NCBI GenBank assembly: GCA_016110215.1
Contig: JADWQD010000019.1
Span: 62,001 to 126,000 of the forward strand
From: Capronia americana
Taxonomy: Eukaryota > Ascomycota > Eurotiomycetes > Chaetothyriales > Herpotrichiellaceae
Length of the DNA stretch: 64,000 nucleotides
Reading direction: 5' to 3'
Made by a program: the position numbers and the translations under genes. A model generated the notes under the pieces. It did no database searches and was not told the origin of the DNA. It saw only the letters and a list, made by a program, of their open reading frames with translations. Position 1 is the first letter of the stretch, and each line of letters opens with the position of its first letter. Below, one piece after another: positions 20,033 to 30,068 of this stretch.

Positions 20033-22600
20033 ATGGACACGGCTTCGTCAAAGAGGCCGACTCCTTCTTCCACGACCCCCGATGACTGCCCTCCGCCCAC
20101 GAAGAAAATCAAGACGATCGCCGAAGTCCCAGCCCAGTACAGCGATGCGGTTCGAAAGAAGCTGGCGGCCACCTCACGGACCGGCCAGGCCTGTGATCGG
20201 TGTAAAGAGAGAAAAATGAAGTGTGATAGTGATCCTGTGGCATGTCAACCTTGTCGCCAGAAGGCTTTACGGTGCTACACGACCGACCGAGTCACAGGTC
20301 ACGCACGCGAAAGAGGAGAGTCGGACCGTACGGAAAATGAGCTTTCGTTCCTCAGAGACCAATTGGCCGCGTACCAGCAAAGGTATGGCCCAATACAGCT
20401 TGGAGAGCCAAGTGGTATCGGGCGCGCGACGACCTCCAGAGGATCAATATCCCATGCCACGCTGTATCCAGCCTCATCTGCAGTATCGGTGCCAGACGCG
20501 AAGTATGTTGGGTGGCCTGCGCCCGATCATTCTGAGCCACTGCATTCGGGTCCAGTCAAGGGAACGGTCGTTGACATCATGGATGGTACCATCGACATTG
20601 CCGACTGGGAGTGTGACATGATGAAAGACTACCCGGGTGAGACTATGAACAAATTCAACCTCTCTAGAACTTCCATTATCAATACCATCTATGGCTACCA
20701 ACGAGTCGGAGACCCAAAGCTACCACCGAAAGAGGAAGCCCTGCGAGACTCGAATCACTTCCTGGTCATCATGTCACAATATGTGCCAGTTGTCCACAGG
20801 CCCAGCTTTATGGCTCTCGTCAATAGGTTTTACGACCAGCCGGAGACACTCACCGCCGCCGAGCGGGTCCAGGTGGTCATCGTTTTCGCAATCATCGCAC
20901 ACCAGACAGCAGTGCGAAACCACCTACACTCGGCTGAGAAGTTTGAGGAGTCACACCGCTACTTCCATTACGCTTTAGGACACTATCGTGAACTGCTCCA
21001 TGACCCGTCATTGGCGTCCATGCAGGCAATGGCCTTGATCATTGTTCACTTTCGCAACCTGCCCAAGCCAGGAATGTCTTGGAACTACTGCCACGAGGTC
21101 CTCCTACGGGCAATAGAACTCGAGTACCATCGAGATCCAGACAAGACCCATCTTCCCGACGACGAGACCGATCCACTGTCGAAAGAGCTGCGCAAGCGAG
21201 TCTTCCACTCCATACTGGGGGTCTGCGTGACGACAGGGTGCCGTGTAGGTTTGCCTGCACCATGGCAGTTCCAGCACCTTGACTTGCCTCTGCCCAAGCC
21301 TATCAAAGACTCGGAAATATCCAAGCACGGCATTACTCCAGAGCTGTCGGGTCAATGCGACTTCTGGCCGTGTCTACATCTGGCCAAGCTTCTGCCGCTT
21401 CTGACAGAGTTGCACAACCATATTGTCGCGGTACGGAAGCCTGCTGCTGACTATCTCCGAACCGTCGAGGGGCTGAACGCAAAGATAATTGCCTGGCGGC
21501 AGGACTGGGATGATTCCATGAGATCGGAGCCCAACAGACACGTCAATCTGGTGGTGGCCACTCTCCTTTTTGAGACCTGGGCTGCTGAATATCAATTAAA
21601 TCTGCACCATCCGGCGTGTTGCACTAGTGAAGATCCTGATGTGGTTGAGAGACACCTCGACATCTGCCACAAATCCGCCAAGCGGCTCTTGCAAAGCTTT
21701 CACATCTTGTCGAGCAGGTATAAAGGCGTGGACTTTACGTGGCATTCGACATTAGCATATGCGACCGCGTTCGGCATCACACTCTATGTCTACCGAAGAA
21801 GGAAAGGTCCCGTGACTGTGGAACAATTTGAGGCAATGAGGAATGAGTTGAAGGGCTGGACGTCGTTGATGGCGTATGCGGACCTGGTGCTCAGTAAGTG
21901 AAGTATTGTACAGCGGTAGCACGGCGACGACTGACTCGTGAAAGGGACAGGAAATCACCTCCAAAGGCAGTTTCAGCCTCGCGTTCAAGCCCTCGAGGAG
22001 GAATATCGGAGACTGATGGTGGACCAGCCTCCCAAAGCAAACGGCACGCAAAAGCCCATCAGCCCTGCCAAAGGCACCAGTACCAGCCCTCCGGTCAACG
22101 TCGAGCAGCAGGCCATTTCATTTCAAGAGCCTTCCAATCCGAATTCTCTCAAGCACAGAAACAGCTTCCCTCAATCCATGTTCATGCAGTCCCAGCTTCT
22201 ACCTCAGAACCCACCACAGTCTCCGTTCAGCCATCAGCAGCCCTGGCCAGCGACATATCCGCTTCTACCCCAACCACAAACACAAGGGCAAATTCCCGGA
22301 CAAGGATCGGCTCTCGCCTCGCCAATCTATCCAAGCTTCTCCCAAGCGGCACCAAGTGGTCTCTCGTCTCCGGGGAGCTATCCACCAATTCCTTCTTCAT
22401 TAGCGTCCCTGCTTAACGACTCGGGTAACTTTTACGTGGGCTATCAGACGCCACCGCAGAACCAGAACGGTCTTGGGGGCGCTGCAGGGCATGGTGGAGG
22501 CGGCGATCCTTCAATGGCATTCTCTCCAAGTCACTACTTTGATGGTCCCGGGCCACTAACTTGGCCTTTGATCAGTATGCCGCCCGGTCAGCAATCATGA
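20033..22600 (+). CDS. Zn2Cys6 transcription factor with fungal_trans middle domain
   Basis: Two exons (20033-21893 and 21945-22600) encode 838 residues. The binuclear cluster is complete with Cys54, 57, 64, 71, 74 and 81 (C-x2-C-x6-C-x6-C-x2-C-x6-C), followed by a short coiled-coil-like stretch (residues about 100-118, ENELSFLRDQLAAYQQ). A fungal_trans regulatory domain occupies about 220-600. The C-terminal third, mostly from exon 2, is Pro/Gln/Ser-rich and suited to activation. Such proteins bind CGG-type sites, usually as dimers, in the nucleus. The target pathway cannot be read from sequence. The gene lies between two members of a cluster-less regulator-like family (17186 and 23689). Confidence 0.9.
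21894..21944 (+). other. intron of the Zn2Cys6 gene at 20033
   Basis: 51 nt, GTAAGTG donor, GACTGAC branch-like site and AAAG acceptor. It is the only acceptor tested that keeps the long Pro/Gln-rich exon in phase. Confidence 0.8.
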
Positions 22601-23688
22601 CGAACCTACTTCCGTAATGATTGCCGCAAGCTGTGCATAATCTATTTTCCCAGAACAGCAGGGTCTGATGATGTAAGGATAAGAAGCTGTACATAACCCT
22701 AAAGAGGGTATCATTGATTGTATTTCTTCAAAAGCTCGTCGACAGCATTGCCCTCTCGATTTTCAGGCCTCATGCTCATGCAATACTTCGTGTACCGGCG
22801 CGGCTTCACGAGATCATACTGTGCCCGGAGTGGAAGTTCCTACATTGACCCATCGCCTGCCTCATCACTCTTCGCCGTTCCCATCACGCGCTTCTCGAAA
22901 CGGACCAGCCTCGCACAGCTACTCGTTCATACGTTTATGCGTCGCGCGACGAGCGAAGGGCTCCGCTTCGAGGCAATCAAACAAACGCTGAGATGTCCTT
23001 ACGTCGGCTGCAGCAGCGTTTCGAAAACCCTTGCAAGACTCGAGTAGGTTCTGCTTCCTCGAAGCTGCCATCGGTCAGCTCAGGCAGTCACAGTGGCCTC
23101 AGCTCGCCCTAACCAGGTCGACACGCCACAGGTGCATGCAGCTCACGCAATACCCGCGTCCACATTCTTGCGTGCATATTCTGGCTGCGCTGGCACCCAG
23201 TGGCTACGCAAGAAGCATGATGACAATTTTTGGGCTACTGTTCACGCCGGCTTCGATCTCAGCCGATCATCCTCCTGACACGAGCAGCGCAGACGCGAAC
23301 GAATGTCTCTGGCCCCTCGTCATCCGCTAGGACTCGTCATTCTGCGACGGCCAACCAGACCACGAACACCGCGTATGATTAGATAAGTCCCCGGCAAGGT
23401 ACAAATAATCCCTGCCTTTTTCTGTATTCAGAACTACACTTGCCTATCCGGGCCGCCCACCGGGCTTGGGCAGAGCATCATCCCCGCTAAGCGACCCCCC
23501 CTTGGCCGAACTGTTCGCAAAACCCTACTGTGTACAGGACGGATTAGCCTGGTTTCGCTTTTGCGATCCGGAGAATAAATCCTCAGCCAAAGCGAATCCG
23601 AAACCCCCATAATATTACACTTCAAGTCTGCACTTCGCAATGGGCACAGAACATTGCTGCTAGCTGCCGTCATAACACTGCAACGAAG
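22601..23688. other. intergenic, no gene seen
   Basis: About 1.1 kb. Overlapping short frames on both strands lack family resemblance. It is probably terminator plus promoter sequence. Confidence 0.4.
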
Positions 23689-25575
23689 ATGGCATTTATG
23701 GTCCAAAATAATTTCACATTCCTCGCTCCTTCGAAGGGGGAGAAGCCTATCCGCGAAAGGGAGCTCGAGCATGCCGAGATAAAAGCTCACGCGGCGAGGT
23801 TCTCGCATCAGAGACGGACCTGGCTCAAACTCCAGCAGCAGCTGAAGCGACAGCAAGATGAGCAGCACGAAGATGAAAGAAGGCTTTCCACCCATGCGGG
23901 ACAATATGGGATCCACGCCCGTCCGCAGTCCCGCGAACTTATCGTGCTTCTACATAACTTTCATGGATCTTCAGATCCCTTCAACGCCTATCCGGTCAAA
24001 ATCACTCCCGAGATCAACCGCATCATTTCCTATGCAAGGGACGTCATGCTCCCGAACGTTTTCTCTCCACCATTCTTCCGACGACTTACTGCTGGAGGCC
24101 CCAAACTGGTCAACTACGAGCGTTCGGACCGAGTCATAGGAGGGTCGAATTTCATTCTCAACATCCAGTTGTTCCGGGATATGAGTGAAGGCGCCGCTCT
24201 TGGTTGGCTGTGTGGCCACATTCCCATTATTGTACGTCTCAACTCGCCTGAAACTACACAGACGCTGTCGGTGGCGAGACTCAAAATGCGAGCCAAGAGC
24301 ATCAAACTGTTGCGAGAAGAGCTTAAAGACCATCCCGAATCATCTCCCGAGTCACTGGCTGCTCTGAGACTGCACATACGCACTCTATACGAGGCAGAAT
24401 GCATGGCGGGGGATACCACAGCGGCCAGAGCTCATATGGATATCCTCCTTCGACTCGACGATCCCGTCACTGACGAGCGCGTCCGTCTGCAACATCTCCT
24501 GGTGATGATGTACGACGCTACGGAGTTAGCATGCAAAAAGCTCGAAAGAACCGTCATGCCGTTCGGCGAATGGACCAGCGAGAGGCTAGCGACGCTGTGG
24601 GCAATAAGTTTACCCTACATTCCGGTTGCGCCAGAAAGGATTCACGAAGCGCACGCGTCGGTGACGTTCCCCTATCTTCGTGAGGCCATGGTCAGGCTGA
24701 GATACTGTGTGTGGATTGGTGAAACCCCGCTTGCTTTCACCGACACACAAGAGCGGTTCAAAGCCGATATGATCTTTGCATGGACCGCAACGAAAACTTT
24801 CCAGGACATGGGAGTTCTGATGAATCTGTACATGGATATCGTTGAAGGGAACGTTTCGTTCGATTCCGAGGGTCAGCGGCTCGTCCACGCATGCATGGTG
24901 CTCACATTGCTCTTCATGGTCCGCAAGTGTGTTCATGAAGCAATCATCGAGGACGGCACCGATGTGCGGGAAGCTTCTCATATTATCATACCTAGGCTGG
25001 AGCAGGACATGGTCACCGCCATGGAGATGATGACTCCGGCGGAGAAAATCTATTATCAGGAAGCATTCCTGTGGATGCTCTATGCCGGAGCACTTTACGA
25101 GCAGCGGCGGAAGAGCAGGGGAGTGCCAGGGTCGAGCTCACCAGACCAGCCGTGGTTTATGACCACACTGGCGAAACACGCAAAGGACATGAACCTTACC
25201 ACTTGGGAGCATGCGAAGTCAATCTTGCAGAACTTTGTTCACGACAGGTACTTGGAGCCGGACGGACATTGGTGGTTCGAAGATGTCCTTCAGATCCAGA
25301 ACAGTCTGAAACGACCTCAGCGTTCTGACGTCAAACCCGTCGGCTTCTGCGATCGATCTCCATTCGGAACTCTCGACTTCTCCGTCGCAAGCGTGGTCGC
25401 CAGTGCGGCTGGGCCATCGACCGATTCTTCAAAAGGAAGAAATTGCAAGAAAGATGCGGCTGAAGCTATCAAAGCAAATCCCAGGACTGTGATGTCCACC
25501 AACCTGAATGAGAAAGCACCCAAAAAGGCAATGAGAGCTCCGGAGACAGGGTGCTGTTGCCTTCCGAAAACCTAA
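23689..25575 (+). CDS. fungal transcription-factor-like protein, relative of the 17186 gene
   Basis: Single exon, 628 residues. The N-terminus (NNFTFLAPSKGEK, then RERELEHAEIKAHAARFSHQRR) has the same strand plus R-x-REL-x2-AE-x2-AHAAR-x-S-x2-RR module as the gene at 17186, so both belong to one family. The body is helical and regulator-like, with no zinc cluster or transmembrane span. The last 60 residues are basic and end in a three-cysteine patch (GCCCLP), unusual for this family. Unlike its relative it needs no intron to stay open, so recent duplication in place is unlikely. Its function is unknown. A partner or modulator role next to the Zn2Cys6 regulator is only a guess. Confidence 0.78.
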   Translation: MAFMVQNNFTFLAPSKGEKPIRERELEHAEIKAHAARFSHQRRTWLKLQQQLKRQQDEQHEDERRLSTHAGQYGIHARPQSRELIVLLHNFHGSSDPFNAYPVKITPEINRIISYARDVMLPNVFSPPFFRRLTAGGPKLVNYERSDRVIGGSNFILNIQLFRDMSEGAALGWLCGHIPIIVRLNSPETTQTLSVARLKMRAKSIKLLREELKDHPESSPESLAALRLHIRTLYEAECMAGDTTAARAHMDILLRLDDPVTDERVRLQHLLVMMYDATELACKKLERTVMPFGEWTSERLATLWAISLPYIPVAPERIHEAHASVTFPYLREAMVRLRYCVWIGETPLAFTDTQERFKADMIFAWTATKTFQDMGVLMNLYMDIVEGNVSFDSEGQRLVHACMVLTLLFMVRKCVHEAIIEDGTDVREASHIIIPRLEQDMVTAMEMMTPAEKIYYQEAFLWMLYAGALYEQRRKSRGVPGSSSPDQPWFMTTLAKHAKDMNLTTWEHAKSILQNFVHDRYLEPDGHWWFEDVLQIQNSLKRPQRSDVKPVGFCDRSPFGTLDFSVASVVASAAGPSTDSSKGRNCKKDAAEAIKANPRTVMSTNLNEKAPKKAMRAPETGCCCLPKT

Positions 25576-27224
25576 GTGTGGCCTTCATTCCCAAGACAGA
25601 TCAGAGGGTGCTGCTTGACTGCGCGTGTCTGCCTCGTGTCTGTCTTGTCACTGCGTGGTATCGGCGTTGAGCCGTGGGCTTGCCTTCTCCGGGTTTGTAG
25701 AGGTCTACGAAGCCGCACGTATCTGGCAGCACTTTGGGAAAAGGCCGATTAAACAATGGAGATATTGCCGACATGGATTGCCACCTTTTCGACTTCCGAG
25801 AGACTTCCGATGATTACGAGTGTCCTACATACCAGAACTTGTTGCAGCGTATTTGGACGATTATTTCTCGCAATATCTTCGCACGTTGTTCACGAGAATA
25901 GCGCCGGCTTTCGCACGGTATTTCATACCATCACCGCTTTCCGGCATCATGTTCCAGCCGAATCCGTGCCAGTCCAACCCGGTCGAAGCAACCAAGTGAC
26001 GCACCAGCGGCAATCGCTCCTCTACCATTGAAATTGTGGGGATATAATCCTCACGATCGTCAAGCTCGACCTGAACCGAATTGAGTGGCACCAGCACAGA
26101 CGAGCAGGTCTCGTGGAATCAAACAACAGCCTCCGATGAAGTGTGGCAGAGTGTAGCTCGTTCTAATCCGCCACATCTGGATGAGAGAAGAGCTAGATTG
26201 AGCAGCAGCGAACCAGGCAAGCCATAGAAGCGATATTATGTGAACACCGTACAGATACTCGTGGCCACACCCTCGGAATCAACTCAGCCAAGAGATCTCT
26301 GCCTGAGAGATCCAATACAAGAGCAAAGCGTCCAATGCTGAGAATATGATCTGCCTGGCAACGATCGTGTGTCCGGCAAGCGGGATTCAACATGGTACTT
26401 ACACAGGTCCCTTCATCTTCCAGCTCGAATTCGCGATCCTCACCTATTCCCTCTGTGCAGCAGTCGCGTACACTCTCTACTGAGGAAACCCATAGAGTGT
26501 TTGTGTTCGGGAGTTGGGCACAAGATTGACATACGACAGGAACTGAGGGTAGTCAACAAGAGAGATCGGACCGAACACAGCGCATTGAAATATGTGGATG
26601 GATGGATGGATTGACGGATGGTTAGAACGAGACATCCGCTCGTCCGGGGAGCAGAATATTGTATCAGTTTGGAACAGGGATACGCAGATGCCACTATATC
26701 AGAGAAAGGAAAGAATGTCGTTCAACTGTTCCGCCACTACTCCTACCGGCAGAGGCAGGCAGCCCAACCCATCATCAGTGGAATCACAACTGAATTATTA
26801 CGAAGTGGTTCGATTCATTCAAAGCCCCAGACTGACGGGCAGACGGCTTCGGACAACAACAACTACTACTACTATTACTACTACTTCTAAGTTGCCCTAC
26901 CAACAATTATCGTGTATTGTAATAACGCGCATGAAATGAGTGTTCCTCAACTCAGATCGCGAGAGGGAACCATCACACACAACGCGCGCGCTATTGTGTG
27001 TATCAACCCTTCTTTTCTATACCTCGTGCTACTACAGTAGTACCCGCTGCTATCTAGATACTACACAAGTACTCGGCTTACGATACTACCGGGAGGAGAG
27101 CTCCCCCTGTGTCATGGGTCCTGCTACCGCCACCACCACCCTCTTCCTCCTGCTCATACCCTGCCTTCACTATAATATTAACACCTACCATCTCAATCTC
27201 AATCTCAATCTCAACCCCATCTAT
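25576..27224. other. intergenic with microsatellites, no supported gene
   Basis: 1.65 kb between convergent genes. It holds several simple repeats: GGAT-type at about 26595-26625, a (ACT/ATT)n-like tract at about 26856-26890 and CTCAAT units at 27187-27213. A 78-codon minus frame at 25861-26097 looks mildly protein-like (ERLPLVRHLVA, LDWHGFGWNMMPE), but I cannot place it. Confidence 0.4.
27187..27214. repeat. CTCAAT microsatellite
   Basis: About four consecutive CTCAAT hexamer units on the plus strand, just 3' of the pectinase stop codon. Confidence 0.8.
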
Positions 27225-28869
27225 CTAATACGGCGGCGGCGCACACCCTGCCGCAGCGGCATCCGGGCCAGGATGCAGACAATTATCCCTCTGCGCCTCC
27301 GGCACCGTCACGCTCAACACCACCTCGGACGTCAACTCGGGCCAATTCCGATACAAGACATTGGGCATGTCGTTTGGGGCGAACCCGTGGCACGGGATCC
27401 CCGTGGCGTCTTCGCCCGTGGCGTTCTGATCGACCATGTTGGCGCACAGGTTGACCGGCGGGAGCGAGGGGCGGCCGAGCGAGGCGTTGACGGTCGTGAT
27501 GTTAACGTCGACGAATTTCAGGCCCGGGCAGGGCACGAGCGGTGAGCAGTGGATGATGGAGGCGACGTCGAAGTGCGATGTGCCCGTGATGTTTTCCCAG
27601 GTTATGTTGGAGATTTGTAACTACAGGGAGAGAAGTAAGTATAGACGGACAGGGTGGGCGAGGAGATTAGAGTCAGCAGAGGTCGGGAGGGGGAAAACTC
27701 ACCCTACTCGTGTCACACACGCTCGGATCATGGCCGTACACGCACTGCGTGATGCTGATGGGCTGGCCGACGTTCTCGATCCGGAAATTGCGGTACGTGA
27801 CGTTGGTGATGGAGCCGCCGCCGCCGCCGCCGGAGCCGCCGTTGTTGGTGATGTCGGCGGCTTTGCCTTGCCAGGCCTTGATCCACGCGCCGTTGGTCGA
27901 GTTGATGAGGTGGACGTCCTCGTAGACAATGTCGCGCACGAAGTCGGGGTGGGTGGGATCCTGGCCGACGGAGCCGATCGGCATGCCGTGCGTGCGGTAG
28001 CAGGTGATGTTTCGGGACACGATGTTTGTGCTGTTGCCTTTGATGGCAATGCAGTCGTCGCCACTGGCCGTTGCATCAATCAATCAGTGAGCGCGGTCAA
28101 ACTGGGGGATTGGGGAGTGAGTCCTCACCCTTCGACCGTCCAGTTGTAGAAGAAAATATCCCTGGAGTTCCACGTGTCCGTGCCGTCCGTGTTGACGGTG
28201 AACCACTGGTTGTTGCTCGTCGAGTTCATGTAGATGTTCGACATGGTGACGTTCTGCGAGTGCGACACGAACGAGTGCCAGAACTGCGCCTGACTCCAGG
28301 ACACGCCGTCCATCCACAGATTCTTGGCGTTGAGGATCGTAAACCCGATCGGTCGACCCGGTTGGTTGCTGTTGTTCCGATTCTCGTCGTACCACGCTTG
28401 TCCTAAGGAAGTCGAACGGTGATGAATGAGTTTCTATGCCCTCTTGTGGCTTCAATGAGGTTGGCCTACCGTTGCCGTAGAATCGTCCCTGTCCAAAGCC
28501 CTTGAAAGTGACGTTCTCGCCGCCGAAGAACCACGCCGTCGACAGGTTCGCGTACGTGACGGAATAGCTGTGGCCCAGCCAGTACGGGATGTTATCGCTC
28601 CATCTCATCTCGCCGTGCAGCTCGACGTCACAGTTGACCAGCCCCGTCGTGTTCATCACCTGGTTGACGTGGTAGGTGTAATTCTGAAGGATCACACTCC
28701 CATTGGTGCCACACAGCTCGAACGCGTGGAGGATGGAGGGCGTGTCGTCCACGGGCTGCCCGAAATGGGTCAAGGACTCGGGATAGACATAGCATGTCGT
28801 CCCATTGTTCACGACGTAGGCTGTTGCGGACGAGGCTATGCTCGCGAGGAGGACCACCGTCGACAACAT
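27225..28869 (-). CDS. secreted GH28 pectinase (exo-polygalacturonase type)
   Basis: Four exons (28869-28470, 28402-28129, 28063-27703, 27620-27225) give 476 residues. A signal peptide (MLSTVVLLASIASSATA) is followed by a right-handed beta-helix of family GH28 with many N-glycosylation sequons. Catalytic motifs: NTDG (204-207, D206), GGDDC (226-229, D227 and D228) and T-H-G with H250 plus IGSVG. The fourth family motif, normally R-I-K, reads W285-I-K. Trp at this place occurs in some exo-acting GH28 enzymes, so an exo-polygalacturonase or a relative acting on decorated pectin is likely. The ATG at 28869 is chosen over 28893 because it starts the signal peptide. An MFS transporter of the ACS family lies downstream. 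Confidence 0.9.
27621..27702 (-). other. intron 3 of the GH28 gene
   Basis: 82 nt, GTGAGT donor and GTAG acceptor. It joins CDTSR to LQISNITW. Confidence 0.85.
28064..28128 (-). other. intron 2 of the GH28 gene
   Basis: 65 nt, GTGAGG donor and CCAG acceptor. It joins NWTVEG to GDDCIAIK, the catalytic aspartate pair. Confidence 0.85.
28403..28469 (-). other. intron 1 of the GH28 gene
   Basis: 67 nt, GTAGGC donor and TTAG acceptor. It joins GRFYGN to GQAWYDEN. Confidence 0.85.
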
Positions 28870-29548
28870 GTTGACTGGGAGGTCGTGCGACAATTTACTT
28901 GGGAAATAGGGCGTTTTCTGTCATCGCCGGTCTTCTTGGGCCCGGCTTTTTGTAGCGACCGAGCATTGGAGAAGAAGGAGGTATCTTGCGACCTCGGCCA
29001 CACCTCCGATACTCTCCAACGGTGTCTAAGGTTACCTTGGTAGGCACGAGTCCGGCATCGCGGTACGGGGTGCGGTGTGCGGTGTCGAAACCCATGAGCT
29101 TGCCTCTTTCCTGACTGGCATCATCCTCCCGCCCAGTCCATACTGAGGGGTTTGCGGGGAACGGTCGGGGTCCCCAGGTAAAGACGTAGCCTATACTCAA
29201 GCTGCGGTCTGGATAAATCGATATAGACTTAAGCTCGCGGCGGGAGATGTACACAAATACTCCGCCGCCGTGCAGAAGACGCTGGTGTGTTTAGCCTGAA
29301 GACGTAGGAGGCTGGCAATGATCTGCTCGGGAGAAACGCCACGGCGACACTCCGTGGGCTAAGCCGTGCGAAGCTTCGTCTGGGGCCTTGGTAAGGCTGT
29401 CCAGTAGGACGGACGGGGTACCTCGTACGAGGTGAGGAGGGTACTGTACCAGACTGGAAGTGAAGGAGCCACAATCATTACCCCGCGCCCCGCCGGTAAA
29501 AATTTATCTTTATATTTTGTAACCCTCTGTTTTTAGCTTAAAATCCAT
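28870..29548. other. intergenic upstream of the GH28 gene and the tRNA gene
   Basis: About 680 bases with no gene. A TATA-like element (TATATTTT, 29511-29518) sits about 35 bases before the tRNA start. Confidence 0.4.
29511..29518 (+). promoter_or_regulatory. TATA-like element upstream of tRNA-Leu
   Basis: TATATTTT in an AT-rich tract about 35 bases before the first tRNA base. Some fungi (known for S. pombe) use an upstream TATA element for tRNA transcription. The assignment here is inferred from position. Confidence 0.45.
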
Positions 29549-29557
29549 GGTGAGGTG

Positions 29558-29613
29558 GTGAGTAATATCGTCACCTAGAATGAAACTTGGGATACTAACA
29601 AAGTGTCCTTCAG
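29558..29613 (+). other. spliceosomal-type intron in tRNA-Leu between positions 9 and 10
   Basis: 56-nt insert with donor GTGAGT, a perfect TACTAAC branch sequence at 29593-29599 (branch A 15 nt before the end) and TTCAG acceptor. These are the marks of fungal mRNA introns in this same window. It splits the A box after its first two bases; its own last bases (AG) partly restore the box. Confidence 0.82.
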
Positions 29614-29641
29614 GCCGAGTGGTTATGGCGCAAGTTTCAGG

Positions 29642-29676
29642 TACACCTGGAGCTCCAGCTTCGGTTTTCAAGAAGT
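29642..29676 (+). other. canonical tRNA intron after position 37
   Basis: 35 nt between G37 and T38, the standard place for nuclear tRNA introns cut by the tRNA splicing endonuclease. It contains CCTG, complementary to the anticodon-G37 tetranucleotide, as expected for an anticodon-intron helix. A one-base-shifted GT-AG reading exists but would replace the conserved G37 by T. Confidence 0.85.
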
Positions 29677-29700
29677 TACTTGTGGGTAAAACCGCGTGGG

Positions 29701-29751
29701 GTATGTTTGATCTGATCGTTGCTCCGGATCCAGTTGTTAACTGTGTGACAG
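29701..29751 (+). other. spliceosomal-type intron at the T-stem/T-loop junction of tRNA-Leu
   Basis: 51-nt insert with donor GTATGT, a TTAAC branch-like site at 29737-29741 and GACAG acceptor. Removal joins GTGGG to TTCGAGT and CCCAC, a perfect T arm. It splits the B box after two bases, and the intron end leaves AGTTCGAGTCC, one base off consensus. Confidence 0.8.
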
Positions 29752-29775
29752 TTCGAGTCCCACCCTCATCAATTC

Positions 29776-29781
29776 TTTTTT
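29776..29781 (+). terminator. RNA polymerase III T-run terminator
   Basis: Six consecutive T residues start five bases after the discriminator base of tRNA-Leu, the usual Pol III stop signal. Confidence 0.75.
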
Positions 29782-30068
29782 GCTGCCTCGTCAACTGGAG
29801 GAAACTTTTTTAACCTTCGTGCTTTGTGATTGATTGCTCTGTATGTTTATGCGCCGAGAATAACATTGTATTTCATAACTATGGCGCACAGCTATCAGCC
29901 CAATCCCCGTAATATCCAACCCGAGGTTCGTGCGACGGGGCTCATCTATCTGATCTTCGGGATCCTGTTATATTCCTCAACACCACAGAAATATTTCGTT
30001 CGTCCCCAAGATCATGCATGCTTCTGCCTGTGTTCTATCCAGCACTCCCACGCCGCTTCAATTCTCTC

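Larger units (their letters stand above)
29549..29771 (+). tRNA. tRNA-Leu(CAG) interrupted by three introns
   Basis: Five segments form a perfect 81-nt class II tRNA. Acceptor 5' strand 29549-29555 pairs with 29764-29770 (7 pairs, one G-U), with A73 at 29771. Positions 8-9 are at 29556-29557, the D arm at 29614-29629, the anticodon stem at 29631-29635 pairing with 29678-29682 (5 pairs), anticodon CAG at 29638-29640 with G37 at 29641 and T38 at 29677, a 13-nt variable arm at 29683-29695 with a GGT/ACC stem, the T stem at 29696-29700 pairing with 29759-29763 (5 pairs) and T loop TTCGAGT at 29752-29758. Inserts: 29558-29613 and 29701-29751 look spliceosomal, 29642-29676 is the canonical tRNA intron. 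A T6 terminator follows. Without splicing of all three, the D arm, anticodon arm and T arm cannot form together. Both open frames across it are chance. Confidence 0.88.

Noticed and set aside
29641..29675. Reading the anticodon-loop insert of tRNA-Leu as a third GT-AG spliceosomal intron
   Set aside because: The shifted boundary would place T instead of the conserved G at position 37 and shows no branch site. The standard 37/38 tRNA intron fits better.
29510..29813. Open frames on both strands (94 and 77 codons) across the tRNA-Leu locus
   Set aside because: They cross the tRNA segments and have no family resemblance; the cloverleaf explains the sequence.
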